Position numbers and translations under genes: made by a program. From JAENVT01 sp963805445 (GTDB lineage: Bacteria > Actinomycetota > Acidimicrobiia > Acidimicrobiales > Ilumatobacteraceae): DNA of 64,000 nt. Shown here in pieces: positions 38,149 through 47,681 of this stretch. How positions within the stretch are numbered: the stretch's first letter is position 1; every line of letters starts with the position of its first letter. The notes under the pieces are model-generated. The model was not told the DNA's origin. It searched no databases and was given only the letters and a program-made list of their open reading frames with translations. Location: positions 62,001-126,000 of the forward strand of contig CAWDUI010000011.1 in NCBI GenBank assembly GCA_963805445.1, in the 5' to 3' direction.

Positions 38149-38961
38149 ATGGCAACTGCCAAGAAGGCGCCCGCCGCGAAGGCTCCTGCTAAGAAGGCCA
38201 GCCCGCCGGCGAAGTCGAGCGCACCGAAGAAGGCTGCCGCCGCCCACAAGGGCGCGCCGGCCAAGAAGGCCGCCAGGCCGAAGCCGGCGGCCTCGAAGAA
38301 GGCCGCTGCGCCGGCCAAGGCAGCGCCGCCAAGAAGGCGGCGCCACCGAAGAAGGCGGTCGCCAAGCCCAAGAAGGCGGCCGCTGCGCCCAAGAAGGCTG
38401 CGCCGGCAACCGCCAAGAAGGCGGCGCCGGCAACCGCCAAGAAGGCGGCGCCGGCAACCCCCAAGAAGGCGGCGCCGGCGACCGCGAAGAAGGCAGCGCC
38501 GGCCAAGAAGTCGAACTCGGGCCCGGTCGTGTTCGAGATCCCGGCTGTCAAAGGTGTCACCAAAGAGGGTGTCGCCTACACCAAGGACTTCGACGTCAAG
38601 TTCCTCACGGCGCAGCGCGCCCTGCTTGCTCGAGGAGAAGGCTGCGCTCACCGGCCAGGCGACTCGATTGGAGGACGAGGCCAACTCGCTGATCGAAGAG
38701 CAGGAGATGGGCGACGTGCAGTTCGACGACGAAGGTGGCGAAGGCGACACCATGGTCGTCGAGCGCGAACGCGACCTGACGCTGTCAGCGCAGGCTCGCC
38801 AGACGATTGCCGACATCGATGCCGCGCTGGGGCGACTCGCCACCGGCCGTTACGGCTACTCGACCGAGTCCGGCCGACCGATTTCGCGTGAACGCCTGGA
38901 AGCGATTCCGTGGGCGACGATGCTGGTCGAGGAGAAGGTCGGCGGGATCGGCCGTCGATGA
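38149..38961 (+). CDS. DksA/TraR-like protein with histone H1-like N-terminus (slips)
   Basis: Two-part protein. The first ~125 residues are Lys/Ala/Pro-rich repeats (AKKAPAAKAPAKK, AAPATAKK repeated), like histone H1 tails, and should bind DNA. The C-terminal half is a DksA/TraR-type coiled-coil hairpin (LTAQRALL, ALTGQATRLEDEANSLIEEQE) with the family end GRYGYSTESGRPISRERLEAIPWATM. The four zinc-finger cysteines of DksA are all absent. A similar histone-like plus DksA-like architecture is known in Streptomyces (SCO2075). Slips: net two near 38325 and one near 38632. Its stop overlaps lspA. Confidence 0.8.
   Translation: MATAKKAPAAKAPAKKASPPAKSSAPKKAAAAHKGAPAKKAARPKPAASKKAAAPAKAAPPRRRRHRRRRSPSPRRRPLRPRRLRRQPPRRRRRQPPRRRRRQPPRRRRRRPRRRQRRPRSRTRARSCSRSRLSKVSPKRVSPTPRTSTSSSSRRSAPCLLEEKAALTGQATRLEDEANSLIEEQEMGDVQFDDEGGEGDTMVVERERDLTLSAQARQTIADIDAALGRLATGRYGYSTESGRPISRERLEAIPWATMLVEEKVGGIGRR
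38391..38510 (+). repeat. 24-bp coding tandem repeat
   Basis: Units starting at 38391, 38415, 38439, 38463 and 38487 (last partial) are spaced exactly 24 bp and encode KKAAPATA-type octapeptides in the H1-like tail. Copies differ at few positions, so copy number may vary between strains. Confidence 0.85.
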
Positions 38962-39510
38962 CCGAGGATGCGGAGGCCGAGGCTCTCTCGACCACGCAGA
39001 CCGAAGCAAGCGAATCCGACCCACTGCCGGCCCACCGTGCGGTGACACCGGTGTCTGACCGCCGCGATCGTTCCGATCGTGGTTGCGGTCGACCAGTTGA
39101 CCAAACGGTGGGCACTGTCCGAACTGACCAACTCGGGTCCGCGCCACGTGATCTGGACGTTGCAGTGGAACCTCACGCGTAACAGCGGTATGGCGTTCTC
39201 GAAGGCTCAGGGCATCGGCCCGGTGATCGGGATCGCTGCGCTGCTGGTTGTCGTCTGGCTGGCGTGGACCAGCCGCATGCTGACCGCACGGACCACGCGT
39301 GTCGCGGCAGGGCTGATCGCCGGCGGGGCGATCGGGAATCTTGCCGACCGGCTGTTCCGTGGCGACCGAATCCTTCACGGTGCGGTCGTCGACTTCATCG
39401 ACTTCCAATGGTTCCCGATCTTCAACGTCGCAGACATGGCGATCGACATCGGCGGTGCGCTGTTCGTGTTGTGGACGCTGTTCGGGCATCGCCGGGCACG
39501 AGCAACATGA
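38958..39510 (+). CDS. lspA: Lipoprotein signal peptidase II (one slip)
   Basis: Membrane aspartic protease that cleaves prolipoprotein signal peptides. After about 35 hydrophilic residues and a +1 slip near 39062 the first helix begins (IVPIVVAVDQLTKRWA). Family boxes: NLTRNSGMAFS, GAIGNLADRL (first catalytic Asp), VVDFIDFQW and FNVADMAIDIG (second catalytic Asp). Overlaps the DksA-like stop at its start and rluD at its end (ATGA). Several lipoprotein substrates, such as the cupredoxin at 16.4 kb, are expected in the cell. Confidence 0.92.
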
Positions 39511-40424
39511 TCCACGAGGAGATCCCGGCCGCGCTGGCCGGCGAGCGACTCGACCGCATCGTGGCGTTGGTCACCGAGGCCAGTCGTGCCGATGCCGCCG
39601 CGCTCGTGGCCATGGGCGGCGTGATGGTCGACGGCGCGGTCCTCACATCCGGCAAGCAGCGGTTGCAGCTCGGTCAGATCATCGATGTCGACGAGTCCCG
39701 ACTACCGACCATCGACTTGCCCGCTGCTGACGCCTCGGTGAAGTACACCGTGGTGTACGAGGACGAGCATGTGATCGTCATCGACAAGCCGGCCGGGCTC
39801 GTCGTGCACCCCGGCGCCGGCAATCCCACCGGCACGTTGGTCAACGGCCTGCTGGCCAGATATCCCGAACTCGATCAGATCGGCGAGCCGCACCGACCCG
39901 GCATCGTGCATCGTCTCGACATCGGCACGTCAGGCCTCATGGTCGTCGCCCACTCCGTACGGGCGTATCACTCGCTGGTCTATGCCCTCGCCCAACGCGA
40001 GGTCGCAAGGGTCTACCGCACGCTGGTGTGGGGTCACTTGGCGAACCCGAATGGAGTGATCGACGCACCGATCGGGCGCGATCACCGCGACCCGATGCGA
40101 ATGGCCGTGGTGGTCGACGGCAAGTCGGCGCGGCACGCGCTACGAGGTGCTCGCCGAGTACGGAACGCCGGCCGAGGCGACCTCGCTGGAGTGCCGATTG
40201 GAGTCCGGCCGAACGCACCAGATCCGCGTGCACCTCGCGGCGATCGGTCATCCGGTCGTCGGTGATGGCACATACGGCGGCATCCGCCACGGGATCTCGA
40301 CGCCGCGACCGTTCCTGCATGCGGCTCAACTCGAGTTCGTCAACCCCGGCAACGGCAGCCGATGTCGTTCGCCTCGTCGATGCCCGATGACCTGGCAGCC
40401 GTCGAGGCGCAACTCACAACGTAG
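39507..40424 (+). CDS. rluD: 23S rRNA pseudouridine synthase, RluD-like (slips)
   Basis: Pseudouridine synthase of the RluA/C/D family with an N-terminal S4 domain (AGERLDRIVALVTEASRADA, VMVDGAVLTSGKQRL). Catalytic motif HRPGIVHRLDIGTSGLMV carries the conserved Asp. After a +1 slip near 40137 SGRTHQIRVHLAAIGHPVVGD follows, and a further net two-base shift near 40360 gives FASSMPDDLAAVEAQLTT with a stop at 40424. Its end overlaps the convergent Rrf2 gene by 11 nt. The precise rRNA sites modified are inferred. Confidence 0.88.
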
Positions 40425-40881
40425 CGAGGCCGTCCTCGAGGCGAGCTTCGGGCCATGGGGCGACACCGCGGGCTGCGTCGGCGACGGATTGCAGCGTGAA
40501 GCCCTCGAGCAGGCGCTTCATCTGCTCACCGGCGGACTTCCAGATGGCCAGCAACACACATTGACCCTCGTGGTCGCAGGAACCGTCCTGGTGCGGCTCG
40601 CCGAAATCGCCGAGGCTGATCGGGCCGTCGACAGCGGACAGGATCTCGCCGATGCGAATCTCGCCGGGGGTGCGGGCCAGCACGTACCCGCCGCCCACCC
40701 CTCGCTTGGACTTGACCAGGCCAGCGCCTTTGAGGGCGAGCAGGATCTGCTCCAGATACGGCTGCGGAATGGCGGTGCGTTCGGCGATGTCGCGCACCGA
40801 GGTGGGTCCGGTCCCGTCCATGTGCAGCGCCAGAGAGAGAAGGGCTCGACAGGCGTAGTCGCCTTTGCTGGAAACGCGCAC
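40414..40881 (-). CDS. Rrf2 family transcriptional regulator
   Basis: 155-residue winged-helix repressor. The N-terminus MRVSSKGDYACRALLSLALH and the recognition region IPQPYLEQILLALKGAGLVKSKRGVGGGYVLAR match Rrf2 proteins (IscR, NsrR, CymR). Only two cysteines are found in the effector loop (GSCDHEGQC), fewer than the three of IscR/NsrR Fe-S sensors; a histidine between them might serve as a third ligand, or it binds no cluster. GTG 40881 is preceded by TACGAT at 6 nt, so it is a single leaderless gene read against the rluD transcript. Confidence 0.88.
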   Translation of the reverse strand: MRVSSKGDYACRALLSLALHMDGTGPTSVRDIAERTAIPQPYLEQILLALKGAGLVKSKRGVGGGYVLARTPGEIRIGEILSAVDGPISLGDFGEPHQDGSCDHEGQCVLLAIWKSAGEQMKRLLEGFTLQSVADAARGVAPWPEARLEDGLATL

Positions 40882-40887
40882 CTTGCC

Positions 40888-40893
40888 ATCGTA
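40888..40893 (-). promoter_or_regulatory. -10 element TACGAT of the Rrf2 gene
   Basis: TACGAT on the minus strand ends exactly 6 nt before GTG 40881. Confidence 0.55.
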
Positions 40894-40966
40894 CGGCCTT
40901 CTGCGCGTTGTGGAGGGAATCTGGGCTGGCGCACACCGTCTGCGAGGTGCTGGACTGACGGTCCCC

Positions 40967-42070
40967 GTGAACGACCAACCGATCTTCCCCGACTATTCCG
41001 GCGCGAACGTGCGCGCCATCATCCCGACCTTGTTGGCTCCGAACCGGGGTGCCGATCGGGCATGGATGCCGGCGCCTGTGCGCGAGGCCAGCCAGGTCGT
41101 CGTCCTGGTGCTCGACGGGCTCGGATGGGAACAGTTGGTCGAGCATCGCGTGCAGCATGCCGACCCTCGGCGCGTTCGAGGGCGGGCCGATCACGACGGT
41201 CGCCCCGTCGACGACGGCGACGGCGTTGACGTCGATCACCACGGGACTGACGCCCGGCGAGCACGGGCTGGTCGGCTACCGGATGGATGTCGGCGGCGAG
41301 GTGCTGAACGTGTTGCGGTGGGCGACCGAGGCCGGCGACGCCCGGCGAAAGCATGAACCGCGGCGGGTGCAACCGTTCGCACCGTTCATGGGCGAACCGG
41401 TGCCGGTCGTGACCAAGGCCGACTTCGAGCGGACGGGTTTCACCGAGGCGCATCTTCGCGGTGGCCGGATGGTCGGATGGCGTGCTGCGTCGAGTCTTGC
41501 CATCACGGTCGGTGAGCTCCTCCGTGAGGGCGAACCGTTGATCTACGCCTACTACGACGGCATCGACAAGATCGCCCACGAGCGCGGGTTCGGTGCGTAC
41601 TACGAGGCCGAGCTGCGATCGGCCGACGACATCGTCGAGCAGGTGCGCGCCCAACTCATCGACGGTGCCGCCCTGCTCGTCACTGCCGATCACGGCCAGG
41701 TCGACGTCGGGACCAACATCCGACCGATGGCCGCCGATGTGCAGAACCTCACCCGAAACCTCTCCGGTGAGGGACGCTTTCGGTGGCTGCACGCGCGTCC
41801 GGCGCGGCCGCCGAACTGCTGCAGGCCGCCCAGGGCGCGCACCGCGATGTGGCCTGGGTGATGAGCCGCCAGGAGCTGATCGAGGGTGGATGGTTCGGAT
41901 CCGTTGTCAGCCCACCCGTCGCAGCACGGCTCGGCGACGTGGCGTTGATCACCAAGGCCCCGATCAGCTTCCTGGATCCGGCCGACAGCGGGCCGTATCC
42001 ACTGGTTTGTCGACACGGGTCGCTCACATCTGCTGAGATGCTGGTGCCATTGTTGGCCAGTACGTCGTGA
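40967..42070 (+). CDS. Alkaline-phosphatase-fold phosphodiesterase/nucleotide pyrophosphatase (slips)
   Basis: Metal-dependent phosphodiesterase of the type I NPP family. Metal and nucleophile motifs: VVVLVLDGLGWEQL (Asp), APSTTATALTSITTGLTPGEHG (catalytic Thr), YDGIDKIAHERG (Asp, His) and LVTADHGQVDVG (Asp-His). No signal peptide is seen at GTG 40967, so it is probably cytoplasmic. A +1 slip near 41161 and a net two-base shift near 41800 are needed; the tail reads AAELLQAAQGAHRDVAWV to the stop at 42070. Substrate unknown. It precedes bpa. Confidence 0.85.
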
Positions 42071-42096
42071 AGTCACCCACTACCAAGGAGCGCCCG

Positions 42097-42619
42097 ATGG
42101 CGATCGAAGAACCCCCGGCCGAAGTGGCCGAAGCAGCCGAAGTGGTCACCACGCCAGAGCCCGAGGCCGAACTGATGGAAACGGTCACGGCGCCGGCCAA
42201 GGTGATGCGCATCGGCTCGATGGTCAAGCAGTTGCTCGAAGAGGTGCGCACCGGACGCCCTCGACGAGGCCAGCCGTGAGCGCCTGGCAGAGATCTACGA
42301 GCGCTCGATCGTGGAGTTGTCGGAGGCGCTGTCGCCCGACCTGCAAGACGAGCTCCGCAACCTCGCCCTGCCGTTCAAGGATGGCGAGATTCCTTCCGAC
42401 GGTGAGTTGCGCGTGGCCAAGGCGCAGCTGGTGGGCTGGCTCGAGGGTCTCTTCCACGGCATCCAGGCCACGCTCTTCGCCCAGCAGATCGCCGCCCGCC
42501 AGCAGCTCGAGGGCATGCGCCAGCTCGGACCTGGGGCTATGGCCGGCGGGCCCGGTGGGGGACAGGTGGGCCCGGCCGCGGCGATCGACGTGCCGGATCG
42601 GCCTGGCACGTACCTATAG
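42097..42619 (+). CDS. bpa: Bacterial proteasome activator Bpa/PafE (one slip)
   Basis: ATP-independent ring activator of the actinobacterial 20S proteasome. The core reads APAKVMRIGSMVKQLLEEVR, then after a +1 slip near 42253 LDEASRERLAEIYERSIVELSEAL, LPFKDGEIPSDGELRVAKAQLVGWLEGLFHGIQATLFAQQ, very close to Rv3780. The mycobacterial protein ends GQYL, which opens the proteasome gate; this one ends GTYL. AAGGAG at 42085-42090 supports ATG 42097; a GTG at 42067 overlapping the previous stop is the alternative. Implies a 20S proteasome elsewhere in the genome. Confidence 0.92.
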
Positions 42620-42732
42620 ACGACCGCCTTCTGGAAGCGAGTAGGGTCGAGCGAATAACATCCATGTAAGTCGTCGGCCAGTGAGCGGCCAGCAAGGCCA
42701 CACGAGCGGCCGGAAAGGGAGGGAGTGCGCCT

Positions 42733-45700
42733 GTGGGGGATTCATTCACCCACCTCCACGTCCACACCGAGTTCTCGATGTTGGACGGCGCAGCGCGGCT
42801 CGACGACCTCGTCGCCAAGGCAGTCGCCGATGGTCAGCCGGCACTCGGCATCACCGACCACGGCAACATGTACGGGGTGCTCGAGTTCTTCAAGGAATGT
42901 CGCGCGCAGGGCGTCAAGCCGGTGATCGGCACCGAGGCGTACATGGCCTACGAGACGCGCAGCGAGCGCCCACCACGGCGCGGTCGTGTCGACGATTCGG
43001 GCGGCGACACCGAGGGTGGCAAGAAGCTCTACTACCACCTCACACTGCTGGCCGAGAGCAACCAGGGCTATCGCAACCTCATCCAGCTGGCCAGCCTGGC
43101 GTTCATGGAGGGCTACTACTACAAGCCACGGATGGACTGGGAGTTGCTGGCCCGGTATCACGAAGGGTTGATCGCGACGACCGGCTGTCTCGGTGGTCAC
43201 GTGTTGCAATCGCTCCTGCAGGGCGACGACAAGGGTGCGCTCGACAAGGCCGGGCGACTGCAGGAGATCTTCGGCAAGGACAACCTGTTCGTCGAGTTGC
43301 AAGATCACGGGTTGCAGGCCCAGCGCGACACCAACCCCAAGTTGATCGAGATCGCCCGCAAGATCGGCGCGCCGTTGATCGCCACCAATGACTCGCACTA
43401 CGTGCACCGCGAAGACCACGAAGCACACGACGCGTTGTTGTGCGTGCAGACCGGTGCGACCCTCAGCGATCCGAAGCGGTTCAAGTTCGAGGGACAAGAG
43501 CACTACCTGAAGACCTCGGCCGAGATGCGCTACTTGTTCCGCGATTTCCCCGAGGCGTGCGACAACACGCTGTGGGTCGCCGAGCGCGCCGACGTCAACA
43601 TCGAGTTCGGCAAGCCGCAATTGCCCGACTTCCCGATCGTCGAGGGTTTCAGCGACGACGCCAGCTACCTCGACCACCTGACGTGGCAAGGCGCCAAGCA
43701 GCGGTGGGGTGACGACTTGTCCCCTTCGGTCGTCGAACGCCTGGCCTACGAGTTGCAGGTCATCAAGAACATGGGCTTCGCGTCGTACTTCTTGATCGTG
43801 TGGGACCTCATCAAACATGCCAAGGATCTCGGCATCCGGGTCGGGCCCGGCCGTGGTTCCGCGGCCGGCTGCGCCGTCGCGTACTGCCTTCGCATCACCG
43901 ACCTCGATCCGATCAAGTACGACCTGCTGTTCGAACGGTTCTTGAACCCCAGCCGCATCTCGATGCCCGACATCGACATGGACTTCGACTCCCGGTACCG
44001 CGACGAGATGATCCGCTACGCCGCCGAGAAGTACGGCAGGGATCACGTTGCTCAGATCATCACCTTCGGCACCATCAAGGCCCGCAATGCCGTCCGCGAT
44101 GCGGCACGGGTGCTCGGCTACCCGTACGGCGTGGGCGACAAGATCGCCAAGGCAATGCCTCCTCTGGTGATGGGCCGCGACACCCCACTGAAGTACTGCT
44201 TCGAACAGAACCCGAAGTATCTCGACGGCTACAAGGCGGCCAGCGAGCTGCGAGCGATGTGCGATGCCGACCCCGACGTCAAGCGAGTCGTGGATGTGGC
44301 CAAGGGGCTCGAAGGCTTGAAGCGCAGCGACGGCATCCACGCCGCGGCCGTGGTGATCACCAAGGAGCCGCTGACCGCGTACCTGCCGATCCAGCGCAAG
44401 CCCGAGGCGGGCGGCAAGCCGGAGGACGCACCGGTCGTCACCCAGTACGAGATGCACGGTGTCGAGGAACTGGGTCTGTTGAAGATGGACTTCCTCGGGT
44501 TGCGCAACCTCGACGTGATCAGCGACACCCTCGCCATGGTTCGCGCCGTCAAGGATCCGACGTTCGACATCGACCAGGTGCCGCTCGACGATCAGGCGGT
44601 GTTCGATCTGATGGCCCGCGGTGAGACGATGGGCGTGTTCCAACTCGAGTCGCCCCCGATGCGCGCGCTGTTGCGATCATTGGCGCCGACCAGCTTCGGC
44701 GATGTCTCTGCTGTGCTCGCTCTGTACCGGCCGGGGCCGATGAGCGTCAACATGCACTACGACTACGCCGACCGCAAGAACGGTCGGCAGGAAGTCAGCT
44801 ACTTCCACGAAGATGCCAAGGAGGTGCTCGGCGACACGTACGGCCTGATGATCTACCAGGAGAGCGTGATGCGCGTCGCCCAGAAGTTCGCCGGGTACTC
44901 GCTCGCCGAGGCCGACAACCTGCGCAAGGCCATGGGCAAGAAGTCCCGCGAGGTCATGGCGGATGCGCGCGCCGCCTTCGAGGCCGGTGCGGAGAACAGC
45001 GGGTATGGCCAGGCCCTCGGCAAGCAACTGTTCGACGTGATCGAGAAGTTCGCCGACTACGCGTTCAACAAGAGCCACACCTTCGGCTACGGATTGGTCA
45101 CGTATCAGACCGCCTATCTCAAGGCGCACTACCCCGTCGAGTACTTCGCCTGCTTGCTCTCCAGCGTGAAGAGCAACCTCGACAAGGCCGCCGTGTATCT
45201 CTCCGACGCACGGAGTGGCGGCATCAAGGTGCTGACGCCCGACGTCAACCGGTCTGTCATGGACTTCGCCACGGTCACACCCGAGGAGATCGCCGGCGAA
45301 GTGACACTGCCGGCAGGCTCGCCGGGCGCCATCACGTTCGGCCTGTCGGCGATCCGCAACGTCGGCGAGGGCCTGGTCGAGCTGCTCCTCGGCGAACGCG
45401 ACGCCAACGGGCCGTACGACTCGTTCCACGACTTCGCCGAACGTGTGCCGGAGCCAGTGCTCAACAAGCGAACGGTCGAGTCACTGATCAAGGCCGGCGC
45501 ATTCGATTCGTTGGGACACCCGCGCCGCGGGTTGCTGATGGTGTTCGAGCAGATCATCGACGGCACGCTCGTTCGCCGACGCGAGCGCGATCAGGGAGTG
45601 ATGAGCCTGTTCGGCGATCTCGGTGGCGACGGCGTCGAGGGATTCGACGAGCGCGTCGCGATCCCCGTCAACGAGTTCGACAAGAGTGACCGATTGCGCT

Positions 45701-46300
45701 TCGAGAAGGAGATGCTCGGTCTCTACGTCTCCGACCACCCGCTGCTCGGGGTCGAGGCCGCGCTGCGCCGCAAGGTCGACTGCGGCATCGCCGAGGCACC
45801 CGAGCGCGACGACGGCGCGGTCTTGATTCTCGGCGGCGTGATCACCAACATGGCCCGCAAGTTCACCAAGAAGGGTGACCAGATGGCGGTCTTCGTGCTC
45901 GAAGACCTCGACAGCACCATCGAGGTCACGGTGTTCCCGCGTGCGCTGCTGGAGCTCGGCCACAAGCTGGTCGACGACGCCATCGTGACGGTCAAGGGCC
46001 GCGTCGACAAGCGCGACGAGGTACGGGTCGGTTTCATGGCGCTCGATGTCAACATCATCGAAGGACTCGACACCGGTGCGTCGGCATCATTGCGGCTGAA
46101 GGTTCCGTCGACGTCACTCAACGAGCTGAAAATCCACCAGATCCGAAAGATTCTTCGCGACCATCCGGGAGACTCGCCGGTCTACCTCCACATCGGTCAC
46201 GGGAAAGATATTGCGCCTGGCAGACGAGTTCTGCGTCGACCTCGATCGAGCCGTCGGTGAGCTTCGAATGTTGCTCGGCCACGAGGCCGTGATGCTTTAA
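42733..46300 (+). CDS. dnaE: DNA polymerase III alpha subunit (one slip at the end)
   Basis: Replicative DNA polymerase, about 1188 residues. N-terminal PHP domain (FTHLHVHTEFSMLDGAARL, TDHGNMYG), polymerase palm with the catalytic aspartates in SMPDIDMDFDSRYRDEM, VGPGRGSAAGCAVAY, the fingers (AFNKSHTFGYG), a tandem HhH region and an OB fold (GAVLILGGVITNMARKFTKKGDQMAVFVLEDL). A +1 slip near 46205 is corrected to reach ILRLADEFCVDLDRAVGELRMLLG and TAA 46300. GGGAGGGAG lies 8 nt before GTG 42733; a TAGGGT -10 at 42642-42647 would give a leader of about 85 nt. Confidence 0.96.
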
Positions 46301-46378
46301 TCGTCGTCCGCCTTTTCGATTTGGCCGTTTTTCTGGCACAATGGAGGCTTCGCACGACGACATGGGGAGCTCTACAGC

Positions 46379-47035
46379 ATGCCAATCCAGGTGGAAACCA
46401 GGGACTGTGCAGCGCTCACCGACGCCGATCTCGACGAAATGGCGTCAATGGGCGGAGCATTCGACATCGGAGTGTTGTCGAAGGCCAAAGAAGATTGGGT
46501 GCTGTGTACGACGGCACGCATCGACGACAAGCTGCATGGTTGTACGTTCTCGACGCTCGAGCGCATCGGCGGCACGCCGTGCGTACTGGTCGGGTTGATG
46601 AGCGTGAAGCGCACCAGCCGGCGCGATCAGGTGTTGAAAGGCCTGATGGGCGAGGCGTTCCATCGGGCGCTCATGGCGTTCCCCGACGAGGACGTGGTCA
46701 TCGGATCGCGCTTCGTCATGGTCGACGCCCTCGAAGCGTTCAAGCAGGTCGACGAACTGATTCCTCGTCCCGGTCATCGCGCGGTTGGTGAGGAGCGGGC
46801 GTGGGGTCGCCGTCTTGCCAAGCGGTTCGGCGTCGATTCCAACTACGACGAGCAGTCGTTCGTCGTGAAGTCCAACGGTCAGAGTGGCTTCCTCGACCAT
46901 GAGACGCTGAAGCCCGACAAGATCAAGCCCGACCTCGCCGGCCTGTTCACCACGGTCAACGCTCGCAAGGGCGGGTCGCTGATCGTGCACGGCTGGGTGA
47001 TGGCGGAGGAACTGCTGAAACTGGGCGCCCGCTGA
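46379..47035 (+). CDS. Protein of unknown function (218 aa)
   Basis: Unbroken 218-residue protein that I do not recognise. It has no signal peptide or membrane helix. The middle (LHGCTFSTLERIGGTPCVLVGLMSVKRTSRRDQVLKGLMGEAFHRAL) has the strand-then-basic-helix look of an acetyltransferase acceptor of CoA, but no clear GNAT motif, so I call no function. The C-terminus (KPDKIKPDLAGLFTTVNARKGGSLIVHGWVMAEELL) is well ordered. It follows dnaE by 78 nt with GGGGAG 10 nt before the ATG, and its stop overlaps the likely start of the nitroreductase gene, so the two form an operon. Confidence 0.75.
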   Translation: MPIQVETRDCAALTDADLDEMASMGGAFDIGVLSKAKEDWVLCTTARIDDKLHGCTFSTLERIGGTPCVLVGLMSVKRTSRRDQVLKGLMGEAFHRALMAFPDEDVVIGSRFVMVDALEAFKQVDELIPRPGHRAVGEERAWGRRLAKRFGVDSNYDEQSFVVKSNGQSGFLDHETLKPDKIKPDLAGLFTTVNARKGGSLIVHGWVMAEELLKLGAR

Positions 47036-47658
47036 CCGAGTCAGCTCAGCCCGGCGAGCTCGCAACTGTAGAGGCGGTGGTTCGGCGCCGCCGGATGACA
47101 CGGGCGTTCAGCTCCGATCCTGTCGACCCAGAAGTTGTCGCTGATCTGGTCGACACTGCGCGACACGCGCCTTCTGCCGGGTACAGCCAAGGCGTGCACT
47201 TCATCGTGCTGACCGACGACGCGGTGGCGGCCTTCTGGCAGACCACCGACGCCGAGGCGTGGTTCGCCAAGACTCGCGACGGGGTTCTGCTGGCCCCGGT
47301 GATCATCTTGCCGATCGCTGACCCCGGCGCCTACACGTCGCGGTACTCCGAGGCCGACAAGGCCGGGCACGGGCTCGAGATTGCCGCCAATTGGCCGGTG
47401 CCGTTCTGGCTGACCGACACGGCGATGGCCATCCAGAACCTCCTGCTGCTCGTCGAGGCCCGGCGCCTCGGCGCCCTGTACTTCGGGATCTTCCGCAACG
47501 TCGAGGCGCTGCTCGCAGATCTCGGCGTGCCCGATGAGATGATGTCGGTCGGTGCAATCGCCTTGGGCCACCGTGCCGAGAGCGACCGCCCCAGCGGCTC
47601 GGCGACGAGCCGGCCGCGCCGATCGGTCACCGAGGTCGTCCACTACAACCGGTGGTAA
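47032..47658 (+). CDS. Nitroreductase family protein
   Basis: FMN-dependent oxidoreductase of the nitroreductase superfamily. The FMN-binding start is VEAVVRRRRMTRAFSSDPVDP and the family motif RHAPSAGYSQGVHFIVL follows; AIQNLLLLVEARRLGALYFGIF is the dimer/FMN helix. The first helix needs residues upstream of GTG 47077; the frame is open to a CTG at 47032 that overlaps the previous stop (CTGA), so I place the start there as a rare CTG. No slip inside the domain. Substrate unknown; actinobacterial members include F420 or coenzyme-reducing types. Confidence 0.8.
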   Translation: MTESAQPGELATVEAVVRRRRMTRAFSSDPVDPEVVADLVDTARHAPSAGYSQGVHFIVLTDDAVAAFWQTTDAEAWFAKTRDGVLLAPVIILPIADPGAYTSRYSEADKAGHGLEIAANWPVPFWLTDTAMAIQNLLLLVEARRLGALYFGIFRNVEALLADLGVPDEMMSVGAIALGHRAESDRPSGSATSRPRRSVTEVVHYNRW

Positions 47659-47681
47659 CTGCCAGCACGGCCGTCGCCGAT

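Noticed and set aside
40414..40881. IscR-like Fe-S sensor
   Set aside because: Only two cysteines are present in the effector loop, so I keep the call at Rrf2 family.
42733..44643. 633-codon minus-strand ORF opposite dnaE
   Set aside because: A shadow frame of strongly biased codons; it shows no motif, no start signal and lies fully inside dnaE.
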